A DNA stretch of 8,607 bases from Ruminococcaceae bacterium UBA1405. Lineage in GTDB: Bacteria > Bacillota > Clostridia > Oscillospirales > Ruminococcaceae. Location: positions 1-8,607 of the forward strand of contig DBQB01000067.1 of NCBI GenBank assembly GCA_002305685.1. The letters run 5' to 3'. The position numbers and the translations under genes were made by a program. Below, piece after piece: positions 1-6,062 of the stretch (its first letter is position 1; each line of letters starts with the position of its first letter). The notes under the pieces were generated by a model, which worked only from the letters and a program-made list of their open reading frames with translations, was not told the origin of the DNA and did no database searches.

Positions 1-60
1 GTCTACTTGACGGGGGGCGGTTCAGCTCATCCGGCGTTTTTGATTGAGAGAACAGCCAAA

Positions 61-80
61 CAGACAGTCAGTCAGCCAGC
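61..80. repeat. Short CAGN tetranucleotide tandem repeat
   Basis: Five consecutive tetranucleotides read CAGA, CAGT, CAGT, CAGC, CAGC. They lie about 40 bases beyond the stop codon of the leftward VOC gene. The rest of 1-121 shows no gene start, no convincing terminator hairpin and no RNA gene. The repeat is imperfect and short, so it may be chance or a small slippage tract. Confidence 0.4.
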
Positions 81-121
81 CATCTGCTCTTATTCCCTAT
101 GGTTTGCGCAGCTATCCTTGG

Positions 122-499
122 TTATTTTTTGGAACGGTCCGGAACGATCTCAATCCAGTAGCCATCCGGGTCCTCAATGAAATAGATGCCCATGGAAGGG
201 TTTTCAAAGCAAACACAACCCATCTCCTTGTGTTTTGCAAAGGCGGCGTCCATATCGTCGGTCATATAGGCCAGATGGATTTCATTGTCCCCCAGGTCGT
301 AGGGCTGGGTGCGGTCCCGAAGCCAGGTCAGCTCTACCTGATGCTGGGAGGTCCCGTCTCCCAGGAAAACCAGCTTAAAGCTGCCGTCAGCAGCCTCTTT
401 TTCCCGAACTACCTGCAATCCCAGAGCCTCCTTGTAAAAAGCAATGCTCTTTTCCAGATTCAGCACATTAAAGTTGTTGTGGACACATTGGAAGGTCAT
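122..499 (-). CDS. VOC family protein, glyoxalase I (lactoylglutathione lyase)-like
   Basis: This 125-residue protein has the length and fold pattern of small single-domain VOC/glyoxalase I enzymes. Two beta-alpha-beta-beta-beta modules are visible: residues 4-60, with NLEKSIAFYKEALGL as the first helix region, and residues 72-120, ending in IEDPDGYWIEI. The four metal ligands of E. coli GloA (His5, Glu56, His74, Glu122) have counterparts at His7, Glu56 (VELT), His75 (EIHLAY) and Glu117 (YWIEIV), so a divalent-metal active site looks intact. Glyoxalase I isomerises the hemithioacetal of methylglyoxal and a thiol. Clostridia generally lack glutathione, so the real thiol or substrate is unknown, and another VOC activity is possible. 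I chose the ATG at 499 because AGGAG lies at the right distance upstream; in-frame codons further upstream run into the promoter. The gene has its own promoter just after the stop of the upstream gene. gloA would be the closest symbol, but function is not certain. Confidence 0.88.
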   Translation of the reverse strand: MTFQCVHNNFNVLNLEKSIAFYKEALGLQVVREKEAADGSFKLVFLGDGTSQHQVELTWLRDRTQPYDLGDNEIHLAYMTDDMDAAFAKHKEMGCVCFENPSMGIYFIEDPDGYWIEIVPDRSKK

Positions 500-556
500 G
501 ATCAGCATCTCCTTTTTCCGGCATATATGGCTGGACAAGCCGGTTATGATGCTTTT

Positions 557-585
557 ATTATAAAGTAAAATAAATGCTTTGGCAA
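557..585 (-). promoter_or_regulatory. Sigma-A-type promoter of the VOC/glyoxalase gene
   Basis: On the minus strand TTGCCA (585-580) and a perfect TATAAT (562-557) are separated by exactly 17 bases. The -35 box starts only six bases beyond the stop codon of the preceding gene. The VOC gene can therefore be transcribed on its own in growing cells, with a leader of about 50 bases. Confidence 0.75.
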
Positions 586-590
586 GGAAA

Positions 591-1019
591 TCAACTGATA
601 TAATCCTCAATGATGCGGGTCAGCTGCTGCTCCCCTTCCACCGGGATACCCTCCTGCAGCAGCTGTTGGTCGTATTCCGGCAGGGTGTTGACATAGACGT
701 CAAAGACCAGCAGCGGGCTTTGTTGCTGGGCTTCAAACACAGCAAGACGCCCTCCGTAATTTTTCATCAGATAACGAACCTGTCTGGTCTCCTGACTGCT
801 GCTCTGGGATAGAGATGCGGTGTAAAAGGGGGAGGAGACGGCGGAATTCACTTGTGGAAGCTGGGAAAGTTCTGCCTTTGAGGAAACGGATCTTGTGGTA
901 TTGTCCCCCAGATATACCAGAGATAATCCGGTGAGAGAGGCCAGAATACAGGTTACCACAAGACATAAGATCCGTGGATTGGCGGCGTATATCCATTTTT
1001 TCCATCTATGTTCGGTCAT
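591..1019 (-). CDS. Membrane-anchored BofC C-terminal-domain protein
   Basis: This 142-residue protein has a basic N-terminus (HRWKKW), one hydrophobic segment at about residues 17-37 that would act as signal anchor, a Ser/Gln-rich linker, and a compact C-terminal domain from about residue 82 to the end. That domain (YGGRLAVF, then VFDVYVNTLPEYD, LLQEGIPV and a final amphipathic helix IIEDYIS) follows the order of the C-terminal domain of B. subtilis BofC (GVISTF, then a beta strand, LLKGIPF and a closing helix). BofC is a forespore-secreted regulator of the SpoIVB/sigma-K checkpoint. The N-terminal domain of BofC is missing here, so a checkpoint role is only a guess; related short proteins are, as I recall, common in Clostridia. 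AAGGAG sits about 10 bases before the ATG. A forespore-type promoter lies upstream, which supports a sporulation role. Domain placement rests on motif comparison from memory. Confidence 0.78.
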   Translation of the reverse strand: MTEHRWKKWIYAANPRILCLVVTCILASLTGLSLVYLGDNTTRSVSSKAELSQLPQVNSAVSSPFYTASLSQSSSQETRQVRYLMKNYGGRLAVFEAQQQSPLLVFDVYVNTLPEYDQQLLQEGIPVEGEQQLTRIIEDYIS

Positions 1020-1036
1020 ATTCTTTTCACTCCTTG

Positions 1037-1048
1037 CGGCATATGCCG
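1037..1048. repeat. Perfect 12-bp palindrome next to the BofC-like gene's ribosome site
   Basis: CGGCATATGCCG is a perfect palindrome ending two bases before the AAGGAG Shine-Dalgarno of the leftward BofC-like gene. In that transcript it could form only a small hairpin; as DNA it could be a dimeric protein site. Its left half also belongs to a longer inverted repeat with 1107-1119. Confidence 0.5.
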
Positions 1049-1061
1049 TAGTCTATAACGG

Positions 1062-1090
1062 TATTATGAGAGATTTTGGGAAATCTATAC
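1062..1090 (-). promoter_or_regulatory. Candidate forespore (sigma-G/sigma-F) promoter of the BofC-like gene
   Basis: On the minus strand GTATA (1090-1086), a 17-base spacer and CATAATA (1068-1062) fit the B. subtilis sigma-G pattern, -35 GHATR and -10 CATNHTA with about 17-18 bases between. I see no good sigma-A -35 at the right distance. Transcription would start near 1055, giving a leader of about 35 bases. The match to a gene with a BofC-type domain makes it more credible, but these consensus elements are short. Confidence 0.5.
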
Positions 1091-1106
1091 GGGAAAGGAG
1101 GTAAAA

Positions 1107-1145
1107 ATGCCGCAAAGAGCCAGCTTTTCACATAAGAAAGGATAA
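1107..1145 (+). other. 12-codon open frame behind a near-perfect Shine-Dalgarno (possible leader peptide)
   Basis: AAAGGAGG (1094-1101) precedes an ATG at 1107 by five bases, one of the best ribosome sites in the window. The frame encodes only MPQRASFSHKKG before TAA. An imperfect stem (1120-1128 with 1144-1152, one mismatch) overlaps its end. It lies about 270 bases upstream of the PBP start, and I see no strong promoter directly before it. It could be a leader peptide, a remnant of a gene start, or chance. Confidence 0.2.
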
Positions 1146-1170
1146 AAGCCGGAAAAAGGTTTTTGAAATC

Positions 1171-1201
1171 TTAACATTTTCCCCCGGGATTATGCTATAA
1201 T
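1171..1201 (+). promoter_or_regulatory. Distal extended -10 promoter of the PBP gene
   Basis: TTAACA (1171-1176) and TATAAT (1196-1201) are 19 bases apart, and the -10 carries the TG extension (TGCTATAAT from 1193). An inverted repeat, GATTATG (1188-1194) and CATAATC (1205-1211), encloses the -10. A start near 1208 would leave a leader of about 205 bases before the PBP gene. Confidence 0.55.
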
Positions 1202-1306
1202 AACCATAATCATGTTGCCGTTGCGGCCGCTTGTTCCCGTTCTTTTCGCCGCTGTGCGCCAAAAATTTTCCAAGCATAAGAAGTTCTGGCGAAGTCGGCG
1301 TATTTA

Positions 1307-1315
1307 TGATATAAT
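1307..1315 (+). promoter_or_regulatory. Proximal extended -10 promoter of the PBP gene
   Basis: TGATATAAT is a complete extended -10 (TG-N-TATAAT). No good -35 hexamer stands at 17 bases (TGGCGA), which extended -10 promoters tolerate. Transcription would start near 1322, about 93 bases before the PBP start codon. Confidence 0.55.
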
Positions 1316-1414
1316 AGCGTACTGCATCAAATTTTAACCTGCTTTTCCCTGCAATCGTGGTAAAAACGGTTCCGGAAAGCAAAATGACGGCATAACCATC
1401 AAGGAGGCAATGCG

Positions 1415-3613
1415 ATGGGACCCCAAAAGAACAACAAAAAAAGCACCGGAAGGCGTGTGCTGGGAGGCGTCGGCAAAGGTGTTGGCGGCGTATTCTCCGT
1501 CATTGGCCGCGTCTTTGCCATTGCGTTTTTGATACTGGTGATCACTGGATGTATCTGCGCAATGGTGGTGTCGGTATATGTCATCAAGTTTATGCAGACC
1601 GATGTGAATATCGATCTGCACAGCCTGGATCTGAACAATACCACCATCCTGTATGCGGATGATGCCGAAACCGGTGAGCTCTATGAACTTTACCGGCTCC
1701 ACGGTGTGGAAAACCGTATCTGGGTGGAGCTGTCGGATATTCCTCAGATGGTACAGGATGTGGTGATCGCCGGTGAGGACAAGCGGTTTGAGGAGCATCA
1801 GGGTGTGGACTGGATCCGTACGGTATATGCCTTCCTCAACGAGATGTTCGGTCTGAGCGAGGATCGTCAGGGTGGTTCTACCTTGACCCAGCAGCTGATC
1901 AAAAACGTCACCGATGACAGCGCCTCTACCTTCGAGCGCAAGATCCGGGAGATTTTCCGGGCGCTGAATCTGGAAAAACAGTATACCAAGGACGATATTT
2001 TGGAAGCATACCTCAATACCGTCAACTTTGGCTACGGCGCATATGGCGTGCAGGCGGCAGCCAACCTATATTTTGGCAAGGATGTGTCGGAACTGACGGT
2101 GCCGGAGGCGGCCTCCATCATCGCCAGTACCAAAAACCCGGCATGGCTCAATCCCATCACCGATCCAGAGGCCAACAAGGAACGCCGGGACTGGATTATC
2201 GGGGAATACTGCGATTTGGTGGGGCTTTCCGATGAAGAGCGGGACGCCTATATTGCCACCCCGGTGGAAACCCAGCGTACCCAGATGCAGACCGAGTCCA
2301 GTGAAATTCAGGATTATTTCATCGATACCGTCATCGAGGAGGTCATCGCAGACCTTCAGGAAACCTATGGCTATGAGCGCTCCTACGCCAGCAGCCTGAT
2401 TTTCAGCGGCGGTTACCGTATTTATACGACGGTGAATTCAGAAATCCAAGATACACTGGAATATTACTTTGAGAATGTTTCCAACCTGCCGCCCATCCAC
2501 AACGAGGAATATCCTCAGGGCGCCTGTGTGGTGACGGATCCCTACGGAAGGATTCTGGGGATTGTGGGCGGTACCGGTCCCAAAACCAATGCCCGTTCCC
2601 TCAACCGTGCCACCATGTCCCGCCGTCAGCCGGGTTCTTCCATCAAGCCGTTGACCGTTTACAGCAACGGTATTCTTAACAACGTGATCACCTGGTCCAC
2701 CATGATCGATGACCACCCCTTTGAGGAGAATGAGGACGGTACCGGCTGGCCGGTCAACTTTAACGGCCAGTATCTGGGCAATATCACGGTGGCGGAGGCG
2801 ATTCAGCGCTCCACCAACACCGTAGCTGTTCGCCTGGCGGACCGGCTCAATCCTCTCAACCTGGTAAACTTCCTCAATGATAATTTTGATTTTGGCCTGG
2901 TAACCTCCGGATACAACAACGACGTAGCGCTGGCTCCTGTGGCGTTGGGCGCCATGACGGTGGGCGTATATCCCATCGATATGGTGGGTGCCTATCAGAT
3001 GTTCGGCAACGGCGGAGCCTACACTGAACCTTACAGCTATACCCGGGTGCTGGACAACGAGGGCAATGTGATTTTGGAAAAGAATATTACCCCCACAAGA
3101 ATCCTGGACCCTGAAACTGCCGCGGTGATGAACAAACTGCTGCAAAGCGTCACCGACCCCACCACCTACGGTACTGCAAGTTCTGTCCGGTGGGGCGAGC
3201 AGGTAGTGGGCGGTAAGACCGGTACCACCTCCAACGACTATGACCACTGGTTTATCGGATATTCCCCCTACTATGTCTGCGGGCTTTGGATCGGTTACGA
3301 CGAATCCGCCACCATCAACTATTCCGGATACAGTTATCCGCCGCTGGTATTGTGGCGCAACATTATGCGGGATATCCATGAAGATCTGCCGGTGAAGGGC
3401 TTTGAGGATGAGGGCACGGCTGTTGCCATGTCCTACTGCACCGAGACAGGCGGACTTGCTACCGCCAACTGCCCTTCTTCTCAGATTGGTTATTATAAGC
3501 CTAGTTTTATCCCCTCCACCTGTACCAAACATCTCAGCGGAAGCGAGATGACCGAGGAGGATGACGAGGATGAGGATGGAGAGGAATATGAGGAGATCGT
3601 AGTGATACCCTGA
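1415..3613 (+). CDS. Class A (PBP1A-family) penicillin-binding protein: transglycosylase/transpeptidase
   Basis: This 732-residue bifunctional enzyme polymerises lipid II into glycan strands and cross-links the stem peptides outside the membrane. A Lys/Gly-rich cytoplasmic stretch (1-31) leads into one membrane anchor at about 33-58. The GT51 transglycosylase domain spans about 75-265. Its motifs are EDKRFEEHQGVD with catalytic Glu121, GGSTLTQQ (153-160), RKIREI with Glu179, and ILEAYLN (195-201). The transpeptidase domain spans about 365-660, with SXXK at Ser408-Lys411 (acyl-serine 408), SXN at 466-468 and KTG at 601-603. All catalytic motifs are present. A cysteine-containing segment (675-703) precedes a very acidic tail (711-727). 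AAGGAGG ends seven bases before the ATG. The gene is monocistronic: two promoters upstream, a strong terminator directly after. It corresponds to ponA (B. subtilis) or mrcA (E. coli), but the paralogue cannot be decided from one copy. Confidence 0.97.
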   Translation: MGPQKNNKKSTGRRVLGGVGKGVGGVFSVIGRVFAIAFLILVITGCICAMVVSVYVIKFMQTDVNIDLHSLDLNNTTILYADDAETGELYELYRLHGVENRIWVELSDIPQMVQDVVIAGEDKRFEEHQGVDWIRTVYAFLNEMFGLSEDRQGGSTLTQQLIKNVTDDSASTFERKIREIFRALNLEKQYTKDDILEAYLNTVNFGYGAYGVQAAANLYFGKDVSELTVPEAASIIASTKNPAWLNPITDPEANKERRDWIIGEYCDLVGLSDEERDAYIATPVETQRTQMQTESSEIQDYFIDTVIEEVIADLQETYGYERSYASSLIFSGGYRIYTTVNSEIQDTLEYYFENVSNLPPIHNEEYPQGACVVTDPYGRILGIVGGTGPKTNARSLNRATMSRRQPGSSIKPLTVYSNGILNNVITWSTMIDDHPFEENEDGTGWPVNFNGQYLGNITVAEAIQRSTNTVAVRLADRLNPLNLVNFLNDNFDFGLVTSGYNNDVALAPVALGAMTVGVYPIDMVGAYQMFGNGGAYTEPYSYTRVLDNEGNVILEKNITPTRILDPETAAVMNKLLQSVTDPTTYGTASSVRWGEQVVGGKTGTTSNDYDHWFIGYSPYYVCGLWIGYDESATINYSGYSYPPLVLWRNIMRDIHEDLPVKGFEDEGTAVAMSYCTETGGLATANCPSSQIGYYKPSFIPSTCTKHLSGSEMTEEDDEDEDGEEYEEIVVIP

Positions 3614-3624
3614 TCATGGCCTTG

Positions 3625-3661
3625 ACGCTCCCAAAAGCCAACTGCTTTTGGGAGCGTTTTT
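3625..3661 (+). terminator. Intrinsic terminator of the PBP gene
   Basis: A perfect 14-bp stem (3625-3638 with 3644-3657), a five-base loop CAACT and a run of U residues (3657-3661) follow the PBP stop codon by 11 bases. It isolates the PBP gene from groESL. Confidence 0.93.
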
Positions 3662-3663
3662 GC

Positions 3664-3693
3664 TTGACAATGGGGATAGAGTTTGAATAAATT
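3664..3693 (+). promoter_or_regulatory. Weak candidate upstream promoter of groESL
   Basis: A perfect TTGACA (3664-3669) overlaps the tail of the PBP terminator. The best -10 is TAAATT (3688-3693), four of six matches at 18 bases. A small hairpin with a T run (AATGG 3703-3707, CCATT 3714-3718) follows. If active, it would start groESL transcription upstream of the CIRCE operator. Confidence 0.25.
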
Positions 3694-3734
3694 GTAAAAA
3701 TCAATGGTGAACGCCATTTTTTCGGAAAAAAGAC

Positions 3735-3762
3735 TTGATTTTTTCTGAGAAATGGGTAAAAT
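3735..3762 (+). promoter_or_regulatory. Main sigma-A-type promoter of groESL
   Basis: TTGATT (3735-3740) and TAAAAT (3757-3762) are 16 bases apart. An A6 tract (3726-3731) just upstream of the -35 could serve as an UP element. The -10 ends four bases before the CIRCE operator, the usual arrangement for HrcA repression. Confidence 0.75.
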
Positions 3763-3766
3763 ATAG

Positions 3767-3793
3767 TTAGCACTCAGAAAGAAAGAGTGCTAA
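3767..3793. promoter_or_regulatory. CIRCE operator (HrcA heat-shock repressor site)
   Basis: TTAGCACTC (3767-3775), a nine-base spacer and GAGTGCTAA (3785-3793) match the CIRCE consensus with no mismatch. HrcA binds this element and represses chaperone genes until heat or misfolded protein draws GroEL away from it. It covers the expected transcription start, so it can block initiation, and it lies in the 5' end of the message. hrcA itself is not in the window. Confidence 0.97.
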
Positions 3794-3888
3794 AAAACAA
3801 ATTGCTTTCCTGATCGTCCCTTCTTTACGCCGTTAGGCATAAGCGTTGGGATGTCAAGTATGAAATCATTTTTAGGGAGGAACCAAGC

Positions 3889-4173
3889 ATGACTATCAAA
3901 CCTCTAGCAGACAGAGTTGTAATCAAGATGGTGGAAGCCGAGGAAACCACAAAAAGCGGTATCATTCTGGCCGGAAGCGCTAAGGAGAAACCCCAGGTGG
4001 CTGAGATTGTGGCGGTAGGACCTGGCGGCGTTGTGGACGGCAAGGAAGTGACCATGAATGTCAAGGTCGGCGAAAAGGTTCTGATCAGCAAGTATTCTGG
4101 CACAGAGGTAAAGGTAGACGGACAGGAATACACCATCCTGCGTCAGAGCGATATTCTGGCGGTTGTAGAATAA
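3889..4173 (+). CDS. groES: Co-chaperonin GroES (Hsp10)
   Basis: This 94-residue protein has the normal GroES length. GroES forms the heptameric lid on GroEL that closes the cytosolic folding chamber. The N-terminal signature IKPLADRVVIK (3-13) leads into the mobile loop (about 16-33), whose hydrophobic tripeptide IIL (25-27) contacts GroEL apical domains. The roof region with GPG (about 44-46) and the C-terminal ILAVVE strand are intact. AGGGAGG lies nine bases before the ATG. It is the first gene of a two-gene operon under CIRCE control, with a leader of about 120 bases after the -10, and groEL follows after 55 bases. Confidence 0.99.
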   Translation: MTIKPLADRVVIKMVEAEETTKSGIILAGSAKEKPQVAEIVAVGPGGVVDGKEVTMNVKVGEKVLISKYSGTEVKVDGQEYTILRQSDILAVVE

Positions 4174-4228
4174 CATAGCAATCCTGTAAAATGAAAAAAG
4201 CGATATCGAATTTTGGGAGGTAATTGAG

Positions 4229-5857
4229 ATGGCAAAAGAACTGAAATACGGTGAGGAAGCGAGAAAAGCGCTTCAGACCGGTATCGATAAACTGGCGGAC
4301 ACCGTTAAGATCACCCTGGGCCCTAAGGGCAGAAACGTGGTGCTGGATAAGAAATTCGGCGCTCCGCTGATCACCAACGATGGCGTTACCATCGCCAAGG
4401 AGATTGAGCTGGACGACGCTTTTGAGAACATGGGCGCACAGCTGGTCAAAGAGGTTGCTACCAAGACCAACGATGCGGCTGGCGATGGTACCACCACCGC
4501 TACTCTGCTGGCACAGGCTCTGGTTCGCGAGGGTATGAAGAACGTCGCCGCCGGCGCCAACCCCATGGTAGTTCGCCGCGGTATGTCCAAGGCGGTTGAA
4601 GCTGCTGTGAAATCCATCACTGAGAACTCCAAGATGGTCACCAGCTCCAACGACATCGCCAGAGTTGCCACCGTTTCCGCTGACGACAGCTTTGTCGGCG
4701 ATCTGATTGCCGAGGCGATGGAGAAGGTAACTGCCGACGGCGTTATCACCATTGAGGAATCCAAGACTGCTGAAACCTACAGCGAGGTTGTTGAAGGTAT
4801 GCAGTTTGACCGTGGTTACATTACTCCTTACATGGTAACCGATACCGATAAGATGGAAGCGGTCATCGACGACGCTTACCTGCTGATTACCGATAAGAAG
4901 ATCAGCAACATTCAGGAGATCCTGCCGCTGCTGGAGCAGATTGTCCAGTCCGGCAAGAAGCTGGTTATCATCGCTGAGGATGTTGAGGGCGAGGCTCTCT
5001 CCACCTTGATTGTCAACAAGCTCAGAGGCACCTTCACCTGTGTTGCGGTTAAGGCCCCCGGCTTTGGCGACAGAAGAAAAGAGATGCTGCGTGATATCGC
5101 TACCCTCACCGGCGGCGAGGTTATCACTGAGGAGCTGGGTCTGGAACTGAAGGACACCACCATCGATCAGCTGGGCCGTGCCCGTCAGGTTAAGGTTCAG
5201 AAGGAGAACACCATCATTGTGGATGGCGCCGGCGATTCTGCCGAGATCAAAGCCAGAGTGGCTCAGATCCGTTCTCAGATTGAGTCCACTACCTCTGATT
5301 TCGACCGTGAGAAGCTGCAGGAGCGTCTTGCCAAACTGGCTGGCGGCGTAGCGGTAATCAAGGTTGGCGCTGCCACCGAGATCGAGATGAAAGAGAAGAA
5401 GCTGCGCATCGAGGATGCTCTCTCCGCAACCAAGGCTGCTGTGGAGGAAGGTATCGTTGCCGGCGGCGGCACTGCGCTGCTCAACGCGATCCCCGCTGTG
5501 GAGAAGGTTCTCTCCTCTGTAGAGGGTGACGAAAAGACCGGCGTTAAGATTGTTCTCAAGGCGCTGGAGGAGCCCATCCGTCAGATCGCTGCCAACGCTG
5601 GTCTGGAAGGTTCCGTCATCATCGATAAGATCAAACGTTCCCGCAAGGTCGGCTATGGCTTTGATGCATACAACGAGACCTATGTAGATATGCTGGAAGC
5701 CGGTATTGTGGATCCCACCAAGGTGACCAGAAGCGCGCTGCAGAACGCTGCTTCCGTTGCCGCCATGGTTCTGACCACCGAGAGCCTGGTTGCCGATAAG
5801 AAGGAAGAGAATCCCGCTCCCGTTGCTGCTAACCCCGGTATGGGCGGTATGTATTGA
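4229..5857 (+). CDS. groEL: Chaperonin GroEL (Hsp60)
   Basis: This 542-residue group I chaperonin is full length. It forms the double-ring, ATP-driven folding chamber with GroES. Equatorial ATP-site motifs are GPKGRNVVLD (31-40), Asp51 (NDGVTI) and GDGTTT (85-90), and the hydrolysis Asp is at about 396 in IEDALSAT. The cpn60 signature AAVEEGIVAGGG is at 403-414. The apical domain lies at about 190-370. The C-terminus ends in a short GMGGMY tail rather than the long GGM repeat of E. coli. GGGAGG stands eight bases before the ATG. Codon use is visibly more restricted (many AAG, GAG, CTG, GTT, ATC) than in the flanking genes, as expected of a highly expressed gene. A strong terminator follows within 25 bases, so groES-groEL is a closed operon. 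Confidence 0.99.
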   Translation: MAKELKYGEEARKALQTGIDKLADTVKITLGPKGRNVVLDKKFGAPLITNDGVTIAKEIELDDAFENMGAQLVKEVATKTNDAAGDGTTTATLLAQALVREGMKNVAAGANPMVVRRGMSKAVEAAVKSITENSKMVTSSNDIARVATVSADDSFVGDLIAEAMEKVTADGVITIEESKTAETYSEVVEGMQFDRGYITPYMVTDTDKMEAVIDDAYLLITDKKISNIQEILPLLEQIVQSGKKLVIIAEDVEGEALSTLIVNKLRGTFTCVAVKAPGFGDRRKEMLRDIATLTGGEVITEELGLELKDTTIDQLGRARQVKVQKENTIIVDGAGDSAEIKARVAQIRSQIESTTSDFDREKLQERLAKLAGGVAVIKVGAATEIEMKEKKLRIEDALSATKAAVEEGIVAGGGTALLNAIPAVEKVLSSVEGDEKTGVKIVLKALEEPIRQIAANAGLEGSVIIDKIKRSRKVGYGFDAYNETYVDMLEAGIVDPTKVTRSALQNAASVAAMVLTTESLVADKKEENPAPVAANPGMGGMY

Positions 5858-5880
5858 TTCTTTGCCGGTATGGTTTTTCA

Positions 5881-5926
5881 GAGCGCCGGCGTCTGCGTTT
5901 GCAGGCGCCGGTGCTCTTTTATTTTT
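5881..5926 (+). terminator. Intrinsic terminator of groESL
   Basis: A 16-bp GC-rich stem (5881-5896 with 5901-5916, two G-U wobbles) with a four-base GTTT loop is followed by TTTTATTTTT (5917-5926). It starts 23 bases after the groEL stop and separates the operon from the ara genes. Confidence 0.92.
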
Positions 5927-5985
5927 GCAACAAAGGACCGATAAGGCGGGAAGAAAAGGCGCAGTAAAAGAAAGAGTGAATTTTT

Positions 5986-6034
5986 CCGGAAACGTGAAAT
6001 TCTCCCTGTGGACATTGCATTCCCGGAAATGAGA
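5986..6034. repeat. Two direct repeats of CCGGAAAYGWGA upstream of araB
   Basis: CCGGAAACGTGA (5986-5997) recurs as CCGGAAATGAGA (6023-6034), 10 of 12 bases alike and 37 bases apart. The first sits in the perfect palindrome TTTCCGGAAA (5983-5992); the second fills the spacer of the ara promoter. They are possible binding sites for a transcription factor, by position only. Confidence 0.35.
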
Positions 6035-6043
6035 CGGTATAAT
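6015..6043 (+). promoter_or_regulatory. Promoter of the araB-araD unit
   Basis: A perfect TATAAT (6038-6043) stands 17 bases after TTGCAT (6015-6020), a weak -35. A weak -35 next to repeats suits a regulated promoter. GGTAT (6036-6040) and ATACC (6050-6054) form an inverted repeat across the -10 and start site. Transcription would begin near 6050, about 64 bases before araB. Confidence 0.7.
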
Positions 6044-6062
6044 GTTACCATACCCTTTTGAC

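Noticed and set aside
1..121. A terminator or gene end at the left edge
   Set aside because: The only stem on the minus strand (CAGATGG with CTGTCTG) needs two wobbles and has no U run. A short plus-strand frame ending near 47 has nothing recognisable in it.
500..610. A longer N-terminus for the VOC/glyoxalase gene starting at 610
   Set aside because: The extension crosses the perfect TTGCCA-N17-TATAAT promoter and overlaps the previous gene's end. The ATG at 499 has a good AGGAG and starts at the conserved domain.
1224..1231. GCGGCCGC palindrome in the PBP leader
   Set aside because: It is an eight-base GC palindrome in a GC-rich stretch with no longer symmetry and no link to a promoter, so it is likely chance.
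1128..1382. An 84-codon minus-strand open frame in the PBP upstream region
   Set aside because: It would start at TTG with no Shine-Dalgarno sequence, it overlaps two good plus-strand promoters, and the protein shows no family features.
1020..1414. A riboswitch or structured RNA in the PBP leader
   Set aside because: The leader from the distal promoter is long enough, but I see no known aptamer core, no T-box motif and no terminator/antiterminator pair before the start codon.
2438..3532. A 364-codon open frame antisense to the PBP gene
   Set aside because: It is fully inside a confident coding sequence and has a low-complexity Gly/Val/His composition typical of shadow frames.
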